This document shows, one piece after another, positions 1 to 4,833 of a DNA stretch of 5,766 nt. The position numbers were made by a program, and so were the translations under genes. The stretch is taken from contig CALVAU010000147.1 in the NCBI GenBank assembly GCA_944325615.1, forward strand, positions 1 through 5,766, given 5' to 3'. Every line of letters starts with the position of its first letter. Within the stretch, counting starts at the first letter, position 1. The notes under the pieces are model-generated. The model had not been told where the DNA came from and ran no database searches. It saw nothing but the letters and a program-made list of their open reading frames with translations. The stretch is from Candidatus Gastranaerophilales bacterium. Its GTDB lineage: Bacteria > Cyanobacteriota > Vampirovibrionia > Gastranaerophilales > Gastranaerophilaceae.

Positions 1-183
1 GATTTCATCTACTCTTTTAATTTGCTCTTGTGGAAGATTTACCCAGTTTAGGAATTGTCCTTTTTGGTTTGCTCTTTTTGAAAATTCTTCTACAAATTTT
101 GATACGTTACTTTCGTATTTAGAAAAATCAAAGCCGTAAAAATCGCTTGATAATCCTAAATTACAAATACATGCTTGAGTCAT
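1..183 (-). CDS. pgi: glucose-6-phosphate isomerase, N-terminal 61 residues (runs off the left edge)
   Basis: This is the start of a minus-strand gene cut by the window edge; 61 codons read openly from the ATG at 183-181 to base 1. Near residues 44-52 is FLNWVNLPQ, which resembles the FLGWVDLP stretch of bacterial glucose-6-phosphate isomerases as I recall them. It sits at about the right distance from the N-terminus, just before the sugar-isomerase (SIS) domain that would lie outside the window. The enzyme interconverts glucose-6-phosphate and fructose-6-phosphate in the cytoplasm (glycolysis/gluconeogenesis). The start is well supported by an AAAGGAGA ribosome binding site at 191-198. The neighbouring aminotransferase-like gene diverges from it, so the two do not form an operon. 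The family assignment rests on one short motif because the catalytic part is not visible. Confidence 0.68.
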   Translation of the reverse strand, partial: MTQACICNLGLSSDFYGFDFSKYESNVSKFVEEFSKRANQKGQFLNWVNLPQEQIKRVDEI

Positions 184-274
184 TTTACACTCTCCTTTAT
201 TAGTTCAAATATTTCAATAATACTCTAGCATGGAAAAAATTTTTTGAAAATTATATTTGTCTTATTATTTTGGT
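184..274. promoter_or_regulatory. divergent intergenic region between pgi and the aminotransferase-like gene
   Basis: This short AT-rich gap must carry the start signals of both genes. For pgi (minus strand) there is a strong AAAGGAGA site at 191-198, about 7 nt from the ATG. Possible minus-strand -10 boxes are TATTAT at about 217-222 and TATAAT at 250-255, neither with a convincing -35. For the plus-strand gene I see no good Shine-Dalgarno before either candidate start. A perfect 12-bp A6T6 palindrome lies at 234-245; such tracts bend DNA, but a regulatory role is not shown. Confidence 0.35.
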
Positions 275-1081
275 ATGGAATATAAAATAATTAAGTTAAA
301 TTCGGCAAGGAATTGCTTAAGGTATATTATTAGAGCATTTGAAATTGGTGAAATCTATATCCCCTATTATCTTTGCTCTTGTATCAGACATTCAATTTTG
401 AAAGAGGATTGCAAAATCCATTTTTACCATATTGATGAAAATTTCATGCCTGCGTGTAATTTTAGGGAAGATGATTTTATTTTATATCCGAATTATTGGG
501 GAGTTTGTTCCGAAATTGTAGAAAAGTTAGCTCTTCAATACAAAAATTTAATTGTAGATAATGCGCATTCTTTTTACTCAGAGCCTTTAGGTATCGCTTC
601 ATTTACTTCTGTCAGAAAATTTTTTCCAAAACTGAGGGATGGTGCGGTTTTATATTCTTCCAGAGTCTTTGTTTCAGACTTTAGGACTGATGAATTTGAT
701 TATGAAATGAAAGAGTTGGATTATAACGAAATAATAAAAAATGAAAGACGTATTGATGATTCTGACATCAAAATTATTTCAAATTGTACGGCAAGTTTGT
801 TTGATGAAGTTGATTTGGAAAATGCAAAGCAAAAAAGATTATCAAATTTCTATGGCTGGCATGAGCAGTTGAAAAATTCAAATTCTTTAAAGATAGATTT
901 AAGGAAAGATGAAGTTCCTTTTTGTTATCCGTATCTTGCAAAAACTCAAAATGATGCGGATACTTTAGTAAAAGAGCTTGGAAATAAAGGGATTACGATT
1001 TATCGCTATTGGGAAAATCTTCCTGAAAGTTTTTCAGAAAGTATTTTTCAAAAACAACTGGTTGCTATTCCGATTTATTAG
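275..1081 (+). CDS. small DegT/DnrJ/EryC1-like PLP aminotransferase-family protein
   Basis: The protein is 268 residues from the ATG at 275; an in-frame TTG at 257 would add six residues (MSYYFG). Residue numbers here use the TTG start. The core resembles fold-type I aminotransferases of the DegT/DnrJ/EryC1/StrS group. The stretch LIVDNAHSF has D101, the expected partner of the pyridoxal nitrogen, and H104. It is followed about 20 residues later by SVRKFF, where K121 is the candidate Schiff-base lysine, and then RDGA (128-130), in the position of the usual glycine-rich strand. The protein is about 100 residues shorter than classical sugar aminotransferases of this family (about 370-400), and the D-to-K spacing is compressed. 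It ends in a region (WENLP to LVAIPI) resembling the family's C-terminal strand, so it looks complete. Known relatives aminate nucleotide-linked keto sugars or act in surface polysaccharide pathways, but no sugar gene is nearby and the substrate is unknown. Neither start has a good ribosome binding site; I prefer ATG because MEYKIIKLNSARN looks like a natural N-terminus. Confidence 0.6.
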   Translation: MEYKIIKLNSARNCLRYIIRAFEIGEIYIPYYLCSCIRHSILKEDCKIHFYHIDENFMPACNFREDDFILYPNYWGVCSEIVEKLALQYKNLIVDNAHSFYSEPLGIASFTSVRKFFPKLRDGAVLYSSRVFVSDFRTDEFDYEMKELDYNEIIKNERRIDDSDIKIISNCTASLFDEVDLENAKQKRLSNFYGWHEQLKNSNSLKIDLRKDEVPFCYPYLAKTQNDADTLVKELGNKGITIYRYWENLPESFSESIFQKQLVAIPIY

Positions 1082-1095
1082 ACTATATATTTTTG
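1078..1095. repeat. copy 1 of a short direct repeat flanking the TPR gene
   Basis: This covers the last codons and stop of the TPR gene. On the minus strand it reads CAAAAATATATAGTCTAA. A near-copy with a 3-nt and a 1-nt insertion lies at 1610-1631, at the end of the upstream CMD gene. The identical core is the 10-mer GACTATATAT on the plus strand. AT-richness makes coincidence possible. Confidence 0.35.
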
Positions 1096-1560
1096 CAGAA
1101 TTAATTTTTTCAAAGCTCTTGCATGTACTGCTTGAGGTTCAATTTCGAGTAATTTTTCAAGATATTCAAGTGCCTTGTGGTAATTTCCAAGTTTTTTCTG
1201 TGCTGCAGCCATTGCAAAAAGTGCGTCAATGAATTTGTCATCCAATTCAAGAGCTTTTTCAAGGTCTTTGACTGCGTTTCCTATGTTGGGATTTTCAATA
1301 TCTTTTCTGCTTAAAATTATTCGTGCGCGATTGTAATATGCATCAGTCATTTTCTCGTTCAACTGGATTGCTTTGGTATAATCAAGCATAGCTTCATCAA
1401 AATTTTCCAGCGCTTGATTTGCAACAGCTCTGTAAAAATATGGAATTTCCCAATCTTTTTTAAGTTCTAAAGATTTGTTTATGTTTTCGATAGCTTCTTG
1501 AAATTTACCGCTGTTTATATTGAAAATACCTTCATCCAAATAATCTTTATAGTCACTCAT
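1078..1560 (-). CDS. TPR (tetratricopeptide repeat) protein
   Basis: This 160-residue protein consists almost entirely of about four TPR helix-turn-helix units, at roughly residues 4-37, 38-71, 73-108 and 110-143. The repeat pattern is clear: G11/A23, Y43-A45/A57, Y76-A79/A96 and A117/A130, with acidic-proline or acidic ends at each repeat such as LEIEP. The third unit has a short insertion (KDIENPNIG). There is no signal peptide or membrane segment, so a cytoplasmic protein-protein adaptor is expected; the partner is unknown. The ATG is preceded by AAAAGGAT at a good spacing. The gene overlaps the convergent aminotransferase-like gene by 4 nt at its 3' end. It lies 62 nt downstream of the exported-enzyme operon with no visible terminator between, so it may be both read through and transcribed from its own TATAAT box. 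Confidence 0.85.
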   Translation of the reverse strand: MSDYKDYLDEGIFNINSGKFQEAIENINKSLELKKDWEIPYFYRAVANQALENFDEAMLDYTKAIQLNEKMTDAYYNRARIILSRKDIENPNIGNAVKDLEKALELDDKFIDALFAMAAAQKKLGNYHKALEYLEKLLEIEPQAVHARALKKLILQKYIV

Positions 1561-1622
1561 AATTTATCCTTTTATGTTTTGATAAATTTATTATAACTGA
1601 TTTTATTTTTTAGGACTATATA
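1561..1622 (-). promoter_or_regulatory. probable promoter of the TPR gene
   Basis: On the minus strand a perfect TATAAT -10 box lies at 1595-1590, leaving about 22 nt of leader before the AAGGA ribosome binding site and ATG. No good -35 hexamer is present at 16-18 bp. Immediately downstream of the box is a perfect 10-bp palindrome, ATAAATTTAT (1582-1591), which could be an operator or simply AT-rich coincidence. No GC-rich hairpin followed by a T run is seen here for the upstream operon. Confidence 0.4.
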
Positions 1623-1631
1623 TTATTTTTG
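1610..1631. repeat. copy 2 of a short direct repeat flanking the TPR gene
   Basis: This spans the last two codons and stop of the CMD-family gene and 13 nt beyond. It aligns with 1078-1095 over its whole length with two small gaps, sharing the plus-strand 10-mer GACTATATAT (1614-1623 here, 1081-1090 in copy 1). The two copies bracket exactly the TPR gene and its promoter. Confidence 0.35.
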
Positions 1632-2471
1632 GATTTTTTTAAGAATTTTCAATCCCGCAATCGCGTTAGGAAAACCGACATAAGGCATTACTTGAATTAT
1701 TGCCGCTGCAATAGTTTCTTCAGAATTTCCAACTTTTATATTGCCTTTGATATGACTTTCTAAAGTATCCATTTTGCCAATAGTGAGTAGAATACTGATT
1801 GTTATAAGTTCTCTTGTTTTTACATCAAGTCCTTCTCTTGTATAAAAATCGCCAAAACAGACCTCAGTAAGTAATCTTGCAACTTCATCTCCCATATCAT
1901 CAGGCAAGTCTGAAAGTGCTTCTTTGATTTCATTTCCATATACCGGATTTTGAATTTCAAAACCTTTTTCAAATCGGTTTTCTTCGCTTACGGTTTTAGT
2001 TTCTTTGAGCGGTAATTGAATTCCGCGTTCTTTGAATACTTCATTCATAACGCCTATTGCATTTAAGGTTTTTGGAAATCCTATAAATGGAGCTTCCATG
2101 TAAATCGCTTCTCTCAATTCAATCGGACTTACTCCGACGTTAAGTGCCGCATTTATATGAGCTTTTAGTTGTGGGAGTGTCTGTTGTGCTGCGAGTGATG
2201 TAACTGTGAGCATTTCTCTTGTTTTGTTATCCAAATTCCCTATTGCAAAGACTTCTCCAAATATATATTTTTGAAGTATTGCCATAAATTCAGCATCACT
2301 TCCATCTTTTGGTAAAGCTTCACCGCCGAAAAGTTCATGATAATTCTTTTTACAAGTTTCTATTCTGTTCATATTTTTATCCTCATTTAGGGTATTTGCA
2401 AAAACACTGTTTTGCATAAAAAGCGTAAATGTCAGTGCAAATACAAAAAATATTTTACTTATATTGCTCAT
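1623..2471 (-). CDS. exported carboxymuconolactone decarboxylase-family protein with two CMD domains
   Basis: This 282-residue protein has an N-terminal signal peptide: K6, a hydrophobic run at about 7-19, then SVFA with likely cleavage after A25. No lipobox cysteine is present. Two repeated all-helical CMD/AhpD-fold domains follow, at about 66-145 and 200-280. Each has the conserved core, KTREMLTV...HINAALNVGVSP...APFIGFP in the first and KTRELITI...HIKGNIKVGNS...MPYVGFP in the second. The AhpD-type CxxC redox pair is absent, so a peroxidase/reductase activity like AhpD is unlikely. Family members include 4-carboxymuconolactone decarboxylase, but most two-domain exported members are uncharacterised, so the substrate is unknown. 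The gene overlaps the upstream cupin gene by 17 nt, with GAGG 9 nt before the ATG, so translation is probably coupled. A second in-frame ATG (M34, at 2372) with its own GAGGA could give a form without the signal peptide. This is the last gene of the tight operon. Confidence 0.88.
   Translation of the reverse strand: MSNISKIFFVFALTFTLFMQNSVFANTLNEDKNMNRIETCKKNYHELFGGEALPKDGSDAEFMAILQKYIFGEVFAIGNLDNKTREMLTVTSLAAQQTLPQLKAHINAALNVGVSPIELREAIYMEAPFIGFPKTLNAIGVMNEVFKERGIQLPLKETKTVSEENRFEKGFEIQNPVYGNEIKEALSDLPDDMGDEVARLLTEVCFGDFYTREGLDVKTRELITISILLTIGKMDTLESHIKGNIKVGNSEETIAAAIIQVMPYVGFPNAIAGLKILKKIQK
2370..2384 (-). promoter_or_regulatory. internal ribosome binding site and ATG just after the CMD signal peptide
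   Basis: On the minus strand GAGGA (2384-2380) lies exactly 7 nt before an in-frame ATG (2372-2370, codon 34), eight codons after the predicted cleavage site. Initiation here would give a 249-residue cytoplasmic CMD protein beginning MNRIETCKKNYHELFGG, a natural-looking N-terminus for cytoplasmic relatives. Use of this start is inferred only. Confidence 0.4.
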
Positions 2472-2916
2472 CGCTTACCGCCTCAAGCCAAGTTGTTTCA
2501 TTGTTCGGAATATTCGGCTCAATCGAAATATGTGCAAACTCGCTATCAGGAGAAGCTCCATGCCAGTGTTCAACATTTGGCGGTATTTTTACGACATCAC
2601 CTTTTTTCAAAATTTGGATATCTTTGCCTTTTTCTTGATATCTTCCTTCTCCTGCCGTTACAAGTAGGATTTGACCGCCTGAATGTTTATGCCAATTTGT
2701 TCTTGCACCTTTTTCAAAAGTTACGTTTCCGATAGATGAATTAAATACATCGTCTTTTGTAACTAACATATTCAAATGAGTTGTGCCTGTAAAAAATTTG
2801 TTATATGGGTTTATATCACCTTTTTCAAAAGGTTGATCCAATTCTTTTGCCATAGTTGAATATCCTCCTGCTATAAAAATCATTGCTAAAAATATCCCAA
2901 ATAGAATTTTTTTCAT
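2455..2916 (-). CDS. exported single-domain cupin, related to Mn-type cupin hydroxynitrile lyases
   Basis: This 153-residue protein has a signal peptide (KK, hydrophobic residues at about 4-18, STMA with likely cleavage after A23) and one cupin_2 barrel. Cupin motif 1 is G70...H76-K-H78-GG-Q82...G89, and motif 2 is G106...P112-PN-VEH117-WH119. The metal ligands are therefore H76, H78, Q82 and H117. Gln in place of the usual Glu, the motif FTGT, the stretch VTFEKGARTNWHKH, and the ending EAVSDEQYK closely match my memory of the Mn-dependent cupin hydroxynitrile lyase of Granulicella. Most members of this family have no known substrate, so the catalysed reaction is open. The start codon overlaps the stop of the alpha/beta hydrolase gene by 1 nt (TAATG), and AAGGAG within the hydrolase's last codons serves as ribosome binding site. 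The 3' end overlaps the CMD gene by 17 nt. It is periplasmic or secreted if the signal is used. Confidence 0.88.
   Translation of the reverse strand: MKKILFGIFLAMIFIAGGYSTMAKELDQPFEKGDINPYNKFFTGTTHLNMLVTKDDVFNSSIGNVTFEKGARTNWHKHSGGQILLVTAGEGRYQEKGKDIQILKKGDVVKIPPNVEHWHGASPDSEFAHISIEPNIPNNETTWLEAVSDEQYK
2851..2868 (-). promoter_or_regulatory. internal ribosome binding site and ATG at the end of the cupin signal peptide
   Basis: GGAGGA (2868-2863, encoding Gly17-Gly18) lies 9 nt before an in-frame ATG (2853-2851, codon 22). Initiation here would remove the export signal and yield a cytoplasmic cupin beginning MAKELDQ. The spacing is slightly long but workable. Gly-Gly codons are common in signal peptides, so this alone is weak; it gains weight because the two neighbouring exported genes show the same arrangement. 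Confidence 0.3.
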
Positions 2917-3950
2917 TAATTATTCTCCTTTAAATAAGTAGTGAAAAATTGTTCTATTTTACCGAATGGAATTTTTTCTAAATTGTCATACAAATCAACG
3001 TGGTTTGCATCTTTGACAATCAAAAGTTCTTTATTATCACCTTTTAGTTTTTTGAAAGCATCTTCGCTGAAATATCTGCTGTGTGCTTTTTCGCCATGTA
3101 CTATGAGCACAGGAGTTTTAATTTCATCACTGTATGCAAGAATAGGCAGATTAATTAAAGAGAGTGTAGAGGTCATATTCCAGTTGCCGTTTGAATTTAT
3201 AGAACGTTCGTGAAATCCTCTCGAAGTTTTGTAATATCCGTAGTAATCCTTTACGAATTGCGGTTCATCGCCTTTTAATTTTTCAGGTAATCCCGGTGCT
3301 TTTGCATAATTTCCGTTTTTGAAATCTTCTGTACGTTGATTATTAAGCTGTTTCTTTAATTCATATCTGGCATTTTCATCCATTGAATCAAAGTAACCTC
3401 TTGCTGAAACTCTTGTCATATCATACATTGTAATTGTTGCAGTCGCTTTAATTCTTGTATCTATTGCAGCAGCATTCAATCCAAAGCCGCCAAATCCGCA
3501 AATACCTATTATACCTATTTTGTCAGGGTTAACATTTTTTTGATTACTTAAAAAATCCACAGCTGCGCTGAAATCTTCAGTATTTATATCAGGTGATGCT
3601 ACATTTCTCGGTTCTCCTCCGCTTTCACCCGTATAAGACGGATCAAATGCCAGTGTTATAAAACCTTTTTCAGCTAAAGTTTGGGCATACAATCCTGAAG
3701 ATTGTTCTTTAACAGCACCAAATGGGCCGCTTACTGCTATTGCAGGTAATTTCTCTGAAGATTTGTCTTTTGGAATATACATATCACCGACTAATGTTAT
3801 TCCAAATCTGTTTTTGAAATTTACCTTCTTAATTACGACTTTATCACTTTTTGGGAATGTTTTGTCCCAATCATTAGTTTTTGCCATAGTCATAGATGCA
3901 CCTCCGATAATAAATAACAATGCAATTATTACAGTTAATAAATTTTTCAT
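2916..3950 (-). CDS. exported alpha/beta hydrolase with predicted cysteine nucleophile (YcjY/dienelactone hydrolase-like)
   Basis: This 344-residue protein has a signal peptide (hydrophobic residues at about 4-19, SMTMA with likely cleavage after A23) and a full alpha/beta-hydrolase domain. Visible landmarks are a strand plus oxyanion region at 69-80 (PAIAVSGPFGAV), DPSYTGESGGEPR (103-115), the nucleophile elbow GICGFGG (149-155), the late strand TPVLIVHGEKAHS (279-291), and the catalytic-histidine segment DANHVDLYD (H317). The elbow has C151 where Ser is usual, as in dienelactone hydrolases and E. coli YcjY-like proteins. The acid residue is probably E287 or D297. A long insertion (about 176-275) would form a lid. 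The substrate is unknown; esters, lactones or thioesters are the likely classes. AGGAG lies 7 nt before the start, inside the end of the flavoprotein gene 3 nt upstream. The TAATG junction joins it to the cupin gene. An internal GGAGG-ATG near the end of the signal peptide could give a cytoplasmic form. Confidence 0.87.
   Translation of the reverse strand: MKNLLTVIIALLFIIGGASMTMAKTNDWDKTFPKSDKVVIKKVNFKNRFGITLVGDMYIPKDKSSEKLPAIAVSGPFGAVKEQSSGLYAQTLAEKGFITLAFDPSYTGESGGEPRNVASPDINTEDFSAAVDFLSNQKNVNPDKIGIIGICGFGGFGLNAAAIDTRIKATATITMYDMTRVSARGYFDSMDENARYELKKQLNNQRTEDFKNGNYAKAPGLPEKLKGDEPQFVKDYYGYYKTSRGFHERSINSNGNWNMTSTLSLINLPILAYSDEIKTPVLIVHGEKAHSRYFSEDAFKKLKGDNKELLIVKDANHVDLYDNLEKIPFGKIEQFFTTYLKENN
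3885..3905 (-). promoter_or_regulatory. internal ribosome binding site and ATGs at the end of the hydrolase signal peptide
   Basis: GGAGG (3905-3901, encoding Gly16-Gly17) lies 7 nt before an in-frame ATG (3893-3891, codon 20), with a further ATG at codon 22 (3887-3885). Initiation at either would remove the hydrophobic core of the signal peptide and leave a cytoplasmic hydrolase. The spacing to codon 20 is ideal. Whether the site is used cannot be seen from sequence. Confidence 0.35.
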
Positions 3951-3953
3951 AAT

Positions 3954-4493
3954 CTATACTCCTAATCCCATTTCATAAGCTTTATTCAATGCAGGGTTGT
4001 TTTGAATATCCCCTACGGCTTCAGCTCCTGCGCCGAGTAATGTACCTTTAAGCTGAGCTTTTGCAAAGCAAGCTACCCAGCCCTGAATACCATTAATTGC
4101 AATGTCTGCAGCGTGAGAGCTTGTATCTGCTGCTGTTGCAAGAAAGTAAATATCCCTGAATTTGTAATCAGAAGCAAATAGAGGATTCCCTCTATCTAGT
4201 AATGTCTTTAGTTGTCCTGACATTTCATAGTAATAAATAGGACTTGCAAATGCAATTACATCGGCATTCTTCATCTTTTCAACAATTTCGTTTGAATCAT
4301 CCTTTATCACACAAGTCTGAAGTTTCTGACATGCAAGACAGCCTTTGCAAAATTTGATATCCTTATCTTGCAGTGTTATAAATTCTACATTATTACCGTT
4401 TTGTTCCGCTCCTTTTGCAAATTCTTTTGCAAGAATTTCTGAATTACCGTTTTTTCTTAAGGTTGATGATATTACTAATACATTCTTACTCAT
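3954..4493 (-). CDS. iron-sulfur flavoprotein / NAD(P)H-dependent FMN reductase family protein
   Basis: This 179-residue flavodoxin-fold protein has no signal peptide and should be cytoplasmic. The FMN-phosphate loop is the SSTLRKNGNS segment (9-18), and the second FMN contact is ASPIYYYEMSG (83-93), followed by the helix ending LLDR (98-101). Between them are four cysteines, C49, C52, C55 and C61 (CxxCxxC then five residues and C). This is the compact motif that binds a [4Fe-4S] cluster in iron-sulfur flavoproteins (Isf) of anaerobes. The likely role is one- or two-electron transfer through FMN and the cluster; donor and acceptor are unknown. The ribosome binding site AAGGAG is 6 nt before the ATG. 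It lies 31 nt downstream of the small 72-aa gene and 3 nt upstream of the hydrolase gene, so it is part of the operon. A plain NAD(P)H-quinone or FMN reductase without a cluster is the main alternative. Confidence 0.87.
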   Translation of the reverse strand: MSKNVLVISSTLRKNGNSEILAKEFAKGAEQNGNNVEFITLQDKDIKFCKGCLACQKLQTCVIKDDSNEIVEKMKNADVIAFASPIYYYEMSGQLKTLLDRGNPLFASDYKFRDIYFLATAADTSSHAADIAINGIQGWVACFAKAQLKGTLLGAGAEAVGDIQNNPALNKAYEMGLGV

Positions 4494-4524
4494 ATTACTC
4501 TCCTTTTATACAAGTTATTTCAGA

Positions 4525-4743
4525 TTATGTATTTTTTTGTTTTAGTGAAAAAATTAAAAAATCAAGGCAGTCAATCTGTTTTTGAGCTGCGTGTAAATTG
4601 TTTAAAAGCTCTTTTTTATGGTTGGATAAAAGTTTTAAAATTCCTTTATAATTATCGCTATCATATAATTTGAAAAATTCTTCTATTGTAAGTGAATTGC
4701 ATCCCGCATCTTCTAAATTTTGTGAAATAAGATTTTTATCCAT
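4525..4743 (-). CDS. small conserved protein resembling a MerR-type C-terminal helical domain, no DNA-binding domain
   Basis: This 72-residue protein has no signal peptide or membrane segment. Its C-terminal half (about 34-70) is one long amphipathic helix of the form LKLLSNHKKELLNNLH followed by QKQIDCLDFLIFSL. This strongly resembles the C-terminal dimerisation helix of some MerR-family regulators, but the winged helix-turn-helix is missing. The N-terminal part (ISQNLEDAGCNSLTIEEFFKLY) recalls stand-alone small proteins I know from gut Firmicutes, so I take it as complete rather than a fragment. The two cysteines, C15 and C59, could sense redox state (inference). It is the first gene of the operon and is divergent from the LysR gene. 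Its ATG has no visible Shine-Dalgarno, only AT-rich triplets including (ATT)4 at 4744-4755, unlike the strong sites of the genes downstream. Its function is unknown; a regulator partner or modulator of the flavoprotein is possible. Confidence 0.75.
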   Translation of the reverse strand: MDKNLISQNLEDAGCNSLTIEEFFKLYDSDNYKGILKLLSNHKKELLNNLHAAQKQIDCLDFLIFSLKQKNT

Positions 4744-4801
4744 ATTATTATTATTTACTATGTTTCTTGAAATAGCAAATACTTATATTGTATCATTTGC
4801 A

Positions 4802-4816
4802 ATGCTTGACAAGCAT
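4802..4816. promoter_or_regulatory. LysR-type operator: perfect 15-bp palindrome with T-N11-A
   Basis: ATGCTTGACAAGCAT has perfect 7-bp arms around a central A. It contains T4803 and A4815 separated by 11 bases, the classical LysR-family T-N11-A box with dyad symmetry. It lies between the LysR gene and the divergent operon and includes the regulator's TTGACA -35 hexamer. Binding there would repress the regulator's own promoter and touch the operon promoter. Binding by this particular regulator is inferred from position and form. Confidence 0.65.
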
Positions 4817-4833
4817 AACAAAAAATGTATTAT
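4806..4833 (+). promoter_or_regulatory. promoter of the LysR gene
   Basis: A consensus TTGACA -35 (4806-4811), a 16-bp spacer and TATTAT (4828-4833, five of six matches) form a good sigma-70 promoter. The predicted start of transcription, about 7 nt past the -10, falls at or within a base or two of the ATG at 4840. That implies a leaderless or almost leaderless mRNA. Confidence 0.6.

Noticed and set aside
230..247. Mini reading frame ATG-GAA-AAA-ATT-TTT-TGA in frame with the aminotransferase-like gene
   Set aside because: It is only five codons with no ribosome binding site, and it runs through the A6T6 tract. Nothing supports a recoded TGA or a leader peptide.
1023..1037. Perfect 6-bp hairpin CTGAAA-GTT-TTTCAG followed on the plus strand by T-rich sequence
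   Set aside because: It lies inside the aminotransferase-like coding region, has a weak AT-rich stem, and no uninterrupted T run directly follows it, so it is not a convincing terminator.
2412..2735. Plus-strand open frames opposite the cupin and CMD genes, and similar ones at 978-1232, 2941-3213, 3763-3978 and 4345-4545
   Set aside because: They lie antisense to, or in another frame of, clear protein families. Their translations show no domain or plausible start signal.
4744..4755. (ATT)4 triplet repeat directly before the small gene's start codon as a phase-variation tract
   Set aside because: Four units are too few to suggest slippage, and similar AT triplets are expected in DNA of this composition.
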